From contig JAKSZP010012227.1 in assembly GCA_022478985.1 (NCBI GenBank), positions 1 to 64,000 of the forward strand: a stretch of 64,000 nucleotides of DNA. The letters are read 5' to 3'. Positions within the stretch are counted from its first letter, which is position 1; each line of letters opens with the position of its first letter. Below are positions 33,839-44,515 of this stretch, in pieces. The position numbers and the translations under genes are program-made. The notes beneath the pieces are model-generated. The model worked only from the letters and a program-made list of their open reading frames with translations, did not search any database and was not told the origin of the DNA. The stretch is from Massospora cicadina. Its lineage: Eukaryota; Entomophthoromycota; Entomophthoromycetes; Entomophthorales; Entomophthoraceae.

Positions 33839-34838
33839 TATTGCTTGATTCATTGTTGAGATTTCCAACTCTGATGCGTATAATGCAATCATGGTCATGA
33901 TAGACCCTTTTACAAAGTTTGCTTTGTACATCCCCCTGTTTGCTACTATTACCTTAGAGAAAAATGTGTGCCTCTTTGTGCGGCATATTTTCTCAATGTT
34001 TGGGTTGCTGAAGGAAATTGTGAGTGACAGGGAGCCGCAGTTTATGGCGCGCTTCTGGATGGCCCTTATGGCCATCTTGAAAATTCAGCTGTACCACTCC
34101 ATCACGTATCACCCCCAGCCATATGGTCAAAGGAGCAAGCAAAATAAATCTTTAAGCAGTATCTCTAGTGTTAAGACACTGCTGCTCAGGATATTTGGGG
34201 ATGATCTCCCTTTGGTGCAGTTCACTTATAATAATGCCTCCCATGCTTCCATGGGGGTTTCGCCTTATGCAGCCACATTGTGGTATAACCCTAATATTCC
34301 CCTAGGCCATGACTTCTCCCTGAGGTCCCTATAATTGTGGAACAGGTTCAGAGGATCCAGAGCACACAATCCTTGGTTTGGGAGCATCTAACCAAGGCCT
34401 TCAATGATTACAAGTGGTTTGAAGATCAGAAACGCCTGCCATACATGAGATCATAGGGGGTTCTTTGGTCATGCTTGATACCCACCAACTGCATATGAAG
34501 GTGCCCTCATGGAAGTTCGCTGGCAAGCAATTTGGTCCACATGAGGTTATAGAGGATTTGGGCAATGGCGCTTTCTGGTTGGCGCTTTCCCCCACTGGAA
34601 ACAGCATCTTGTCTTCCACACTTCCCAATTTTCACCATTTAAAGGCACACCACCCGCGGAACCTGAGCCAGTTGTGATTGAAGACTTGGTGGAAGCAGAG
34701 GTGAATGCTATTCAGGTGTCTCATCACTCGCAACGCTCTGCATAGTACCAAGTGGCGTGGAGGGGCTTCCACTCATATGAGAATAGCTGGGTTAGTGCTC
34801 GCAACTGTGCCAATTTTCATGAGTTGGCTGAAGCCTTC
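33839..34838 (+). pseudogene. H piece 3: integrase core, C-terminal domain and chromodomain
   Basis: The core starts FIVEISNSDAYNAIMVMIDP, and the residue before FIVEI, usually the first catalytic Asp, is a stop. The second Asp is kept in IVSDREPQFMARF. The Glu region is degraded (YHPQPYGQRSKQNKS). PLVQFTYNNASHASMGVSP and the C-terminal KFAGKQFGPHEVIEDLGNG follow. A chromodomain reads VEAEVNAIQVSHHSQRS, stop, YQVAWRGFHSYENSWVSA and NFHELAEAF (34690-34838). It ends at the CCTTC duplication of L2c. Confidence 0.8.
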
Positions 34839-35899
34839 TGTTAGAAAATTAACCAGATGACTTTCTCCTAATAATATCAGAATTAGGAGTTTCAGTTAGT
34901 CAGGTGTGAATGCCAGCTAATCGCCTAGTTTGATCTTATTTAATGATATAAAAATAATAATTGTTTTGAGGCTTGGCGGATTCCTAGTTTGGTGCCGCCT
35001 GCAAAATCATAGGTGATTGTAGGAATTTCTGGTGGAAAGTCAATGTATTTATTTACAACCATCTGATGATGATTCACTGACTTGAATCCAAGTTCAGCGA
35101 AATCTTATCCCAATGCCAACTGCCATGAAAATGATTGTGGGATTTTCTGGCAGAAAGCCAAATTAGTCATTATCAATCATTTGTTATTAATGTGTTGCCT
35201 AATTTGGAGTACTAGCAACTAATGCTGAGGTGTTCCAAGTATATATTATATAGAAGTTTTATATATGACTGACCAGCGACTTGTACTGAGGATCAGTCAA
35301 TCTATTATTTGTTTTGGACGAGTGGAATGGGAGGGAACCACTACCATGGGTGACTGCCATCAATTGAGGTTCCATCTTGGATGGACAAGGGGGTTTCATA
35401 GGTGCAGTAGCCTAGAGTATAAATAGTCTTTCTTCCCTCCAAATAAAGATATCTCTTTTGCTCATCAGATTTTGGTTGTTAGTAGTTAATCTGCTAGAAT
35501 AGAAAAAGGTGGGTCTGGTGTTTATTAAAGTAGGTGCAGGATGGTATGTCTGGAGTGGCCGATGCTGGCAGCTCCCATACCTCATCCCTATGAGGATCCA
35601 ATGGCAACCTAGCCAACCAGCCACCAACGATGATGTGCTGATGGCCATCATCCATGAGGGTGGTGCAGCGCGGGAGTGCCATAGTCACCCAGGATGGGGG
35701 ATGGACTTGCTAGGGCACACCCAAGAGGGACCATGGGGCTAAGGCAAAGTCATTGGTCTACTGTGTTGGAAGGTTGGACGTGGACTTGTAGGGGGTTGGT
35801 ACGCCAAAGAAGGTGAAATAGCGAAGGTCAATCTTTCTTCAGACTAGTTGGCCTGGCACACTAACGGAGCTCACTTTTTGGAAAAGCGATTTTCTGAAA
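34839..35899 (+). repeat. L2c solo LTR inside H
   Basis: 1061 bp from TGTTAGAAAATT to GATTTTCTGAAA, flanked by CCTTC (34834-34838) and CCTTA (35900-35904), a 4-of-5 match. The TATAAATAG box is at 35418-35426. It is the uninterrupted reference for L2a. The chromodomain runs straight into it without a polypurine tract, and the H tail resumes after it, so it is an insertion rather than the 3' LTR of H. Confidence 0.8.
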
Positions 35900-35904
35900 C
35901 CTTA

Positions 35905-36053
35905 CATGTGGTGCACCCCAATGCTCCACATCCCCCAGAAGGTTTCCTCCATCCTGACAAACAAGCTTCCCAAGGAGCACAAAAAATGTGGCGCTGGCCC
36001 AAGTTCCTGGTGGCGGTGCTCCCCCATCCCAAACATGAAAGGCCAATGTAAGC
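35905..36053 (+). pseudogene. H piece 4: tail after the chromodomain
   Basis: After the L2c duplication the frame reads LHVVHPNAPHPPEGFLHPDK and continues to a stop at 36051-36053. Fungal chromovirus integrases usually end with a His-Pro-x-Ala-Pro stretch just after the chromodomain, so this fits as the original continuation of NFHELAEAF. Confidence 0.65.
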
Positions 36054-37928
36054 CTTGAGGAACAAATCATGTAGCTGGACTGGAAAATTTCCATTCTATA
36101 TGAAGAAAGGGAGAAAGCCAGTGGCCATTCCTCTCATCACCCTGGGCGATTTGGCCCATGTGGTTGATAAAGAGGTGGGTAATGGCATATACCCCTGTGA
36201 ATCACACCTCTTTCACCCATGTTTACTACCAAAAAGTTGGTTATAAAGTTTAAGTTGTATGCTGGGAGGTGGCGGAGGGCAGGAGCCACTGCCAGAAGAA
36301 GGTGGTTGCGTATGTTCCCAGGAGGGGATATCCACGGGTTTGAGTTTCAATGGGAAAGGTAAGTTGCAATCAACTGAGGGGGTCAAGTTGCATTACACTA
36401 AAATTAAGGCCCTAAGTTAGTATTAGGTGAGAAATTCCCCGTCTTCCAGGATTCCATCATATAGGGAAAACAAGCCCATCCACGACAAGTAAAGGCGTTG
36501 TCAATACCTTCCTCACCCACTTGAGACAGCCATAAGTGGCTTGGCCATGGGTGCAACCTGCCACCTGCTGGAGATGTCAGTCTCATCACATCAAGTCAGT
36601 CATGGTGAAATGAATGTTCCTACTAATGGATTTGTTGCAAATCAGCTGATCAGGTCAGATAAGGGTCAGTATTAATTACACTTTGGATTGATGGTTCAAT
36701 GTTATAATTTGGAAGAATCATTAGGATATGACATAAGGTTTTTGTGCAGGGTCAAGCCCACTGAGCAACAGATGGATGATATGGAGATTTTTGCCATGAA
36801 ACAAACGTAAAGATTGTAATAAAATATGAAGCAATTGCTTCAGTCATACCACTTCATTTCCTTAATATAAAACAGCAGACTCCTTATGCTCTGCTCACTT
36901 CTTCCTAATAACAATACTCCTCCTTCAATTGCCATATATTTGCCTATATATCAGCGACTTTGGACAATACTGCTCCCTTGCCTTAGCTATTCAGTTCTGC
37001 CATATTCTCAATGGTTCCAGAAGAGTATGGTATTCTCAGATTCCCTATTGCCTTAGTTTGAGGCAACCTTCTCAATAAACATCAAATTTTGACATCACCT
37101 TATCACCTTATTTGGAGGCGATCCAATAACTACCCATTCTGACCTAATATTGCCTCATCTCAAGGCGCTCGAATAATCATAACTATAATCATGGTCAGCG
37201 GATTATAGCCATTCCGCCATGGCTATTTTGGGCTTATCGTCCAGTCATATCAGAGTCTTGACATCTACCAAAGTTGACTCATAAAATGTTTAAGCGGCAG
37301 TATGCTTAGCCTTGGTTCCCCATGGTGCAAGCATTTAGGCAGCAGTCCCTGACTGGTCCCTCTGTCACTCCATTTTCTTTTCTTACCACCATTTTAGGTT
37401 TAATATAAAATTCTTAATTTTTTCCAAAATTTATTATGTGAAGTTTAGAGTTACATTGTATACCTTGGTGGCGATTATTTCCAATTCTGGAAATCCCTGG
37501 TTAGTTCTTATGAGTGCCCTTCTCATATACTTATCCATCAATATGGATGACTGTACCTAAGATATTATGGCTGCAATTCTGGGTTTTCACACATCTGGAG
37601 TTCCAAGACAGTCTTATTAATATTATCAACACTCTTTAAGACATATAAAAGGAGTTATGCAAGGTATAGTTGTCAGTGCTCAATCACAAACTTACCATTA
37701 CCCAAATGGTTAAATACCTTCAATGAAGTGACCTTACTTTTGAAGCACCTAACCCAAATCAACTAGAGCCTTGAAAAATTATTATAAAGTCCATTCCCCC
37801 AATTAAAAATTTGAACAGGATTTACCATCTACAATATAATAAATTGGTTAAGGATTATATCATATTTCAAGTGTGTAACAAGCGAGGGTTTTAATTCCTT
37901 CATCCACTCAATATCATTATCAAGTGAA
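36054..37928. other. Unassigned stretch between H and HAL2
   Basis: No gene is recognised. The beginning may hold the 3' end of H. TGTCAGTCTCATCACATC at about 36576 could be an LTR start, but no partner copy exists here. A TATA-like TAATATAAAACAGC near 36863 precedes a pyrimidine-rich stretch. Near 37576 the plus strand reads ILGFHTSGVPRQ, reminiscent of ILGFHYLEI.RQ in the E2 Gag N-terminus, so the right part may be the 5' end of E5. Confidence 0.35.
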
Positions 37929-38006
37929 TTTAAAAATTAAAGCAGACCTCAAAAACTTCAAAAATCCGACACACAGCAAAACCCCAATGTCCTCAGCCCT
38001 ACCACC

Positions 38007-38769
38007 TGTTGCTCCATGTTGGATTTTAGCTTTGAAAAAGGTTCGCTGATGTTTTCTGCCTTGAATCCAACAATGTAATTCAGGGGCTTTCTCATAACAC
38101 TGATAGGAAAATAACAGAAAGCTAATAAATACTAAAAAGTTCAAATTTATAGTTTTTATTAGGCACATGCGGTGGTAAAAGAGAGAATATCCTTAATAAA
38201 AATAACCAAAGTATTTAAAACGTTGAGGCTTGACGTTTGGATAGCTTAGGAATTTCTGAATTAAGTAATATGAGATTTTAGCCTATCAAAGCTCCGAAAA
38301 CTCACTTCACTATGGCTGAACGACTGATGGGGAGTTACTCTTTGGTGATACATACCCATGGGGTAACAATTTAATAAATTTAAGCTAATGCCCTTTAGCG
38401 AAATTTATTACATTATTGGGGACCCCCACTAAGCCTATAAAAGGGGTGGTCTCCACTTTGGTGCTGGCTTTGTACTAGTTGTGACTGGGGGAGAACCCTT
38501 CAATGGACTCCCCAGGTTTACCTATGTAGTTGGGAAAATTCAACTCCCGACTTAGCACTATTTGCCCAGTTAGTATTTATGAAAGAGTTGCAATAATTTT
38601 CAGGGTTCCACCGAGAATTGTCCAGGGTCCTTTGGCTAACAAAATCATCATTTAGGTTTAAATCAATCTCATTATTATCAGGGACTTGTGCATATCTGAC
38701 ATTTCCCTTTTTGGCCAATTTTGCCCTGAAACATTCTTATCTTAAAGCCTGGAGGGCAAATGTATGACA
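38007..38769 (-). repeat. 3' LTR of E4
   Basis: About 763 bp. In minus reading it starts TGTCATACATTTGCC after the polypurine tract. It matches 43857-44515 plus 46445-46534, and the solo LTRs at 48643-50637 and 53683-54439. It contains the conserved GC-rich inverted repeat around 38436-38456 (GACCCCC, CCTATAAAAGGGG, GGTCTCC as read on plus). Confidence 0.83.
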
Positions 38770-38784
38770 TTGCCCCCTCAAAAA
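38770..38784 (-). other. Polypurine tract of E4
   Basis: Minus reading TTTTTGAGGGGGCAA abuts TGTCATAC, the start of the 3' LTR. It shares TTGAGGGGGCA with the polypurine tract of E2. Confidence 0.72.
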
Positions 38785-39850
38785 TGTTGGGGGGAGAATA
38801 AGGATGTATGAAGCAGCCATGTACCCAAACAATGGTGAATCCAGAAGTGAGGGATTTGATAGAGTACTTATCCCATCGCTTGTAAAAGACTGAAAATTGC
38901 CCTTCCAGATTGAACCTAGCTTTTCACCTCTAGTAGTGATGCAGTGTGATTATATAATACCAAGTCAAATACTTGGAAGGAAAAGAGAGGGACATGGAGC
39001 TCATTAGCTGCTTCAGCTTCTTTTGTGGCCATCTTGGCCAAGTTAGTCATAGCTTCCACTTGTAGTTGGATGATGTGTTGGGCCAACTTTTCATGGCTTT
39101 CTATGTGTCATTTCTGTCATTAAAAATACCTTTTGCTGTAGAGCTGATACCCCAGGTTCTCAGCCATACAACACACAGAAAGGGGACATCTTTAGATTTC
39201 AATGATAACTAATTTGATAGTCCATGAGGGCACTGGGTAAATTAAAGATCCCAGCGGAGAGGGTCTGAATTGGCCATTCTGTGGAGTATGGAAACCAGGG
39301 TTTCGTTAACTCTTTCTACTGCACCATTTGTAAATGGTTATAGGGGGCTGAGAAGAATTGTTGCGCTCCCATGGAGGTGGCAAGGAGATTCACCGCGAAA
39401 GAGGTAAAATTTTCACATTATCACATATGAGGACCTGGGACATCTATGCTGGGTTAGAATGTATTGGTTTAAAACGATGGCTGACGCTTTAGCAGTCTGA
39501 GCAGGAGAGCTACAGCTTCAGCCCATTTGGTGAAATAACCAATACCAACTAGGATATAGCGATTGCCACCTGTGGTCTGAGGGAGAGGACCTACCACATA
39601 TAAACTTATGATGTGGAAGGGTTGTTGAGGTGTCGTTGGTTGATACTAATATTGGGCCTTAAAGCCGGATTGTTTTTTATAGGTCAGGCATGCATCCAAA
39701 ACTTTAGTTATGATTTCCAAGATGATCTCCCAGTAGTATCGCTCTTTCACCCACTCATATGTTTTTCATACTCCGCCGTGCCCCATGATCATGTGAGATT
39801 CCAAAATGACAGGAACTCACTCTGATGGCCGGAGGTAGGGCAACCAATTT
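38785..39850 (-). pseudogene. E4 integrase, degraded
   Basis: Minus strand, from 39830 down: finger region ESHMIMGHGGV, KTYEWVKERYYWEIILEI, DACLTYKK, where the second Cys of CX2C is Tyr. The core has SLYVVGPLPQTTGGNRYILV (first Asp changed to Tyr), YFTKWAEAVALL, and a degraded Glu region (APYNHLQMVQ, stop, KELTKPW). Near 38900-38800 are YICPPGFK and other C-terminal remnants. Frames change often. It would have integrated the element; it is inactive now. Confidence 0.68.
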
Positions 39851-39941
39851 ACTCTTACCTTATTATATAAATTCCCATTTTCCATCTTAATGTTTTTGGA
39901 GTGTTGAGCTAGCATTTTTTGGACTGTTCATCTTCATCAGC

Positions 39942-41418
39942 TCATGCCTCTGGAGTCATGAGGAGATCATGTAGCTTCTTAGCTTCACTATTGTCTAAAT
40001 GAAGAATGGGCAGCCACGTTAACCCATCTACATTCATGTGATGCGTTCCTTCCCAATGCCCAATAATCATATCATAATTTTGGAGCCTCAGACCCATCGA
40101 GCCAACTGCCCCGTGGGGTACTTCAAATTCTGCAACCACTTCAGAGAGACGTGGTTGGTGATCACTTTGAAGGGAGTTTCATATAGGAGTGGGCGGTAAT
40201 GTTTGAAAGTGAGCAGAACAGCCAATCACTCCTTCTCCGTGACTCTGTAGTTACGCTCAGCTTTTGAAAGCATTTTGGTAAAGTAAGACACGGGATGATC
40301 AACCCCATGCTCATCTAATTGAGCCAATATAGCTCCAAAAGCTTAGTCACAAACATCTGTGAATAACATGAAGAATTTTAATGTAGTCATGGTAGCTAAG
40401 TATTGGCCTTTTTTTGCAATAGCTCCTTCAGAGTCTCAAAGGCGACCTTTTGTTCAGCATCCCAATAGATGGGGGTTTTCTTAGCCAGGAGGCGGAAGAA
40501 GGGCTTACTAAGCTGAGCGAACTTGAGATGAATTGATAGTAATGCCTATCATGCCCAAGAATACCTAGATGTCACGAAGGGTTTTCAGCCGCAGGCATCT
40601 TGGATATTACTTTAACTTTATCTTGAAGCGGCTATATCCCATATTGTGAGATAGCGTGTCCAAGGAAATCCAGCTTTCTCGGAAAAAGGTACACTTGGAG
40701 GGCTTTAGTTTGATATAAGATGCCCGCAAACGTTGAAACACCTCCTTTAGATGTGCAAGGTGTTCATTGAAAGTCTTAGAGAAAACTGTAATATCATCGA
40801 GATAGATGATGATGCAGTTTACTTTTAGATCCTATAAGATATGATTCATTGCTCTCTGGAAAGTGGCGGGCGCGTTGCACAACCCTTGTAGTAGTTGGGT
40901 ATGTTAGAAGATTTCTCACTGTAAATAGGAGCATATTTCTCCTGGTCTTGTAGAGAAGGATCCATTTGACAATAACTGCTAGCAAGGTACATGGCAGAGA
41001 AGTATTTAGACCCAGAGAGTTGGGCCAGAGCGTCATCAATGCGAGGGATAGGGTAACTATCTTCTTGGTAAGGTTGTTTAATTTGTGGTAGTCCATCACA
41101 CTTGATGAACTACATTTTTCTTCTTTATTAATGAAAGTGGGGATGACCAAGGGCTTTGTGACGGCACCAGCCATCCAGCATCCAGAAGCTGTTTGAACTC
41201 CGCCCGCATCTGTAGCTCATCAACTTTTGATTTACAATAGGTCTTGGAGTGAATGGGTTTAGCATCCTAACGCCAATAGTATGCATTAACCCCTTCATAT
41301 GCCCATAGTCATTGTCAGATTTGGAGAAAACGTCGCTGTAGGCCTTGAGTAAGGTGTGGACTTTATCCAGCTCATCTGGGGTCAGTTCATTGGAGATATG
41401 AAAATAAGGTAGGTACAT
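39942..41418 (-). pseudogene. E4 reverse transcriptase and RNase H, degraded
   Basis: Minus strand: the RT approach LLKAYSDVFSKSDNDYGHMK (41340), VMDYHKLNNLTKKIVTL (41090), SGSKYFSAMYLASSYCQMD (41015), then an intact catalytic YLDD (40793-40804) within CIIIYLDDITVFSKTFNEHL and [19 protein letters not shown]. The connection domain and RNase H are weak. RNase H ends with GRWVLRLQ-like GSMGLRLQNYDMIIG and NVDGLTWLP (40090-40010). Stops and shifts throughout. Confidence 0.76.
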
Positions 41419-41439
41419 ATGAAATGGTCGATGGGTAAG

Positions 41440-42290
41440 CCCATATCTGCCATAGACCCAATACAGTGGACTTGCTTAATGTCCTTAATGGGTATCAGCA
41501 AGCCTCTACCAATCTCCTGATGCTTTTTCACCACATATCCTTCTTGGTGAGATACCCTAGCAAAAGGTTAATAGGCCGATGATAGGCGGGGTCTAACACG
41601 CCTGGAAAAACTCTGGATCTAATGAACTAACTCTATCTATGCTAATGAGGTGCAGTAGGCAGTTGTGTGGGATTTGACAGGTAATCTTCATGTCAACTAC
41701 CCTTTGTTCCTCAGTCTTAATGAACATCTCTTCAGAATTATAGAAAGGGATACCTTCCAGAGCGTCCATTGAGGGAGGCAACGGTTTTGTATGCCTGCCT
41801 GCCGTGGTGTAATGCGGGGATAAAGTGGAGGAGGGATACTCAACTGTGAAAACATAATCCTTTTTATTGAGCTCATCATTAGACAGAATAAGAGGAACCT
41901 CATAGTTAAGCAGGGAGAGATAGCCCTGCTTCAAATTAATAACAACTTCATATATGAGCATAAATTGGGTTCCAATGAGTAAATCTCAGGTGTTATTGGT
42001 CAAAGCCACTGCCAGAACTGACAAGAGAAGCTTCCCAAACTGTATGGGCTAGAGAAGAGTAAGTTCTAATGGAGCGGGTGTTGTTTGGGCCTGCAGTTCC
42101 AAACTCATGAATGTAGTCCAGGTCAGGGGCCAGCTTAATTTTCTTAATGAGCTTAGTTGACACAACCTTCACCAGGACCCAGTGTCAAGGATATCTTTAA
42201 CCTGCACTCAATTTATGACGACCTCCACTTTAGTTAAAGTACCACCCAAGGTGGGGGAAAGAGCGAGGACCTCTTTTAGATGGAAAGTGG
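41440..42290 (-). pseudogene. E4 protease and linker, degraded
   Basis: STKLIKKIKLAPDLDYIHEF and GTAGPNNTRSIRTYSSLAHT (42160-42035) match KLMKKIKLAPDLNHSQDYGT and SIGAYSSLLM in the E2 protease. The linker (41961-41593) reads INLKQGYLSLLNYEVPLILS and VEYPSSTLSPHYTTAGRHTK. The Asp-Thr-Gly box itself is not readable. This segment is what ties E4 to the E2 lineage most clearly. Confidence 0.7.
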
Positions 42291-43840
42291 AGGCTAGTCG
42301 CTTGGCAGTTTCAGGGTATTTTTCTTGGATAGTCTGCAGGGTATTAACACAATAGTAGATCGGAGAAATGTGACAATGAGCTGGTCCACATCACTGGCAG
42401 TGTCAATAATCTTGAGACCCCTTATCACTTGCCAAGATAAGTTTGACGAGGGATCTTTTCCCATTTTACTCTCTACAGGTTCAATCAATCAGGTACCTCC
42501 ACTTCACCTGGGGCTCCTAAAACAAAATGACCAACATCTTCATCACCCCCTTTAGACTCGTCGTCAGAGGGGTTATCAATGCAGGATAGAAAGCCCATAG
42601 AAAGTGGGGTAGGTTCAGGACTTCCCTTATGGGATGATAAGTCCAGGGGTTGCTCCTCCACCTTATTAACTTTTGGGGGAGGCGTTGGAATTGTCACAGC
42701 TCGAGTTTCAACCTTCAAAGCAGGAGATTTGTGATGCCTCATGGAGACAGGTTTCAGACTAGAATTAGCTGAATGAGAAGTTGAAGGGGATAGAGGCGTG
42801 GAGGTGGATGCTTTAACTTCAAAAGCTTTGGGTTGTTCAGTGGCTGGGTGCTTCTGTGAAATAGGAGATCAGCCTTTGTGACCTGGTCATCTAACCCATT
42901 GTTTGTGGGAGTGATTGGGACCCTAGAAAAAGGGGTTTAGACTGAAGAGCAGGCTTTGAAACCACTTGGGATGACCGCTCTGAAGAAGACGATGGGCAAG
43001 GCAAAGGTATGACTGACTTCACCAACTGAGTGTTTTGACTGAAGACGAAGGGGAGCCCTGCCCCATCACAGTCATTACCATCTGACTATCTTTATAAGAA
43101 GAGGAATTATTTTGTAATAGCAACTCCGCAGAAACAGGTTTTCAGAGGGAAACATCCATAGTAGAGGCTAATTTGTTTGGCGTAGATGTTTGGGAAAAAA
43201 TCTTTGTGTAGGGTCAGGCTCATAGATATCTGAAATCGGTAACAAAGCCTCCTTGATATAGTACAGATTTGAAGGTGCGCTTTACAAAAGAGAGATGCAT
43301 CGCCAAGGAGGGATGAGATGCCAAGCCAGCCAAGATAGGTGCAATTGCATCATTGAGAGGGAGCATTTGGGAAAGCAACAACGGTTGAGCTTTATTATAG
43401 AAGCGCTCAACAAATTAGGTAATTGATTCTCCCTCTTGTAAAATAAGGCCCATAGAGTCATGTTTTTGTCACTGCAAACTTTGTTAGAACCAAATTCGTC
43501 TAGCAGCGCTTGCTTAACCTCTGTCCAAGTACTGAGGTTGACCATGGTGGGGACCATTCTTTCTTGAGCTATTTGATTTAAGCAACGATATATGTACTAA
43601 TTTTATGCCGGTCAGTTTCTCCTTCCATCGCAGATTCATAAATATAAAGGAAGGAGACAATACTATCCTCACCAGGCATGAACTTTTTCGCAGAGGGAAT
43701 TTTCTTATAACAGGACATTGTAGTGAGTGCTGCTGAAGCCGTTTAAGGTGATTCAAAGCATTAGCTAGCTTGATTTTAATGGAGGCTAGCTGAGGTTTTT
43801 CACCATCGTTTTTTTGTGGTTTTTGTGGTGTACAGGCCCA
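42291..43840 (-). pseudogene. E4 Gag, short form without coil or collagen-like tract
   Basis: Gag sequence starts almost directly after the PBS. FMPGEDSIVSFLYIYESAME and ERMVPTMVNLSTWTEVKQAL (43680-43510), followed by LLDEFGS, align with the capsid part of E1 and E2. Downstream is a long Ser/Pro-rich and acidic stretch (for example DNPSDDESKGGDEDVGHFV near 42570). No knuckle was found. The N-terminal coil and Gly-X-Y tract of E1 and E2 are absent, either lost or never present. Confidence 0.65.
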
Positions 43841-43856
43841 CCTGTAGTGAGCACCA
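43841..43856 (-). other. Primer-binding site of E4
   Basis: Minus reading TGGTGCTCACTACAGG, identical to 3045-3060 in E1, directly next to the 5' LTR. Confidence 0.68.
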
Positions 43857-44501
43857 CTTGCTGCATTTGGCTTAAAAAAGGCTATCTGGTGCTTTCTGCC
43901 TTGAATTCTACAATTCAATTCAGGGGCTTTTTCGTACCACTGATAGGAAAATAATAGAAAGCTAATAAATACTAAGAGTTTAAATTTATAGTTTTTATTA
44001 GGCGCTGCATGGGGGTAAAAGAGAGTATATCCTTATTAAAATAACAAAACTATTTAAAACAACGAGGCTCGATGTTTGAATAGCTTAGGAATTTCTGAAT
44101 TAAGTAATATGAGATTTTAGCCTATTGAAGCTCATCAAACTCACTTCACTATGGCTGAACAACTGATGGGGAGTTAATTTTTGGTAATACGTACCCATGG
44201 GGTAACAATTTAATAAATTTCAGAAAATCCCCTTTAGCGAAATTTTATTGCACCCTGGGAGACCCCCACGAAGTCTATAAAAGGGGATTGTCCCCACTTT
44301 GGTACTGGCTTTATACTAGTCATGACTGGGGGATAACCCTTCAATGGACTGCCAGGTTTACCCGCGGAATTTGGGAAATTTGACTTCCAGACTAAGCACT
44401 ATTTGCCCAGTTATTTATCTTAATAGTGCCCCAATTCGCAGGGTCCCAATAAAAATTGTCCAGGATCTTTTGGCCTACAAGATAGCCAATTAAATTTATA
44501 T

Positions 44502-44515
44502 ATCTCATTATTATT
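44502..44515 (+). other. Left TSD of HAL1
   Basis: ATCTCATTATTATT, repeated exactly at 46431-46444. The uninterrupted LTR at 38 kb has one similar stretch (AATCTCATTATTATC), confirming an insertion with a 13-14 bp duplication. Confidence 0.87.

Larger units (their letters stand above)
10320..36053 (+). mobile_element. H: chromodomain Ty3/gypsy element, 5'-truncated, split by three solo LTRs
   Basis: Four coding pieces (10320-11416, 32869-33154, 33839-34838, 35905-36053) follow one another as RT, RNase H, linker, integrase finger, integrase core, chromodomain and tail. They are separated only by insertions with TSDs: L2a (TGGTC), an orphan LTR (TTTGG) and L2c (CCTTC/CCTTA). The protein similarity resumes at each junction. 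LTR, Gag, protease and the first half of RT are missing; the left end abuts the 3' LTR of E2. Its own 3' LTR was not identified. Confidence 0.75.

Noticed and set aside
11417..35899. L2a and L2c as the 5' and 3' LTRs of one element
   Set aside because: Each has its own 5-bp duplication (TGGTC; CCTTC/CCTTA), there is no PBS or PPT at their inner edges, and H coding continues outside both. They are separate solo LTRs.
35848..36246. Open reading frames at the right end of L2c as a host gene
   Set aside because: The first starts within the LTR and then coincides with the expected tail of the H integrase after the chromodomain; the second has no motif.
37929..38168. E4 as part of a tandem array sharing an LTR, suggested by CCTGT and similar translated sequence left of the 38-kb LTR
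   Set aside because: The similarity to the other E4 LTR stops at the LTR end. The flank fits the HAL leader better, and only a few PBS-like bases remain.
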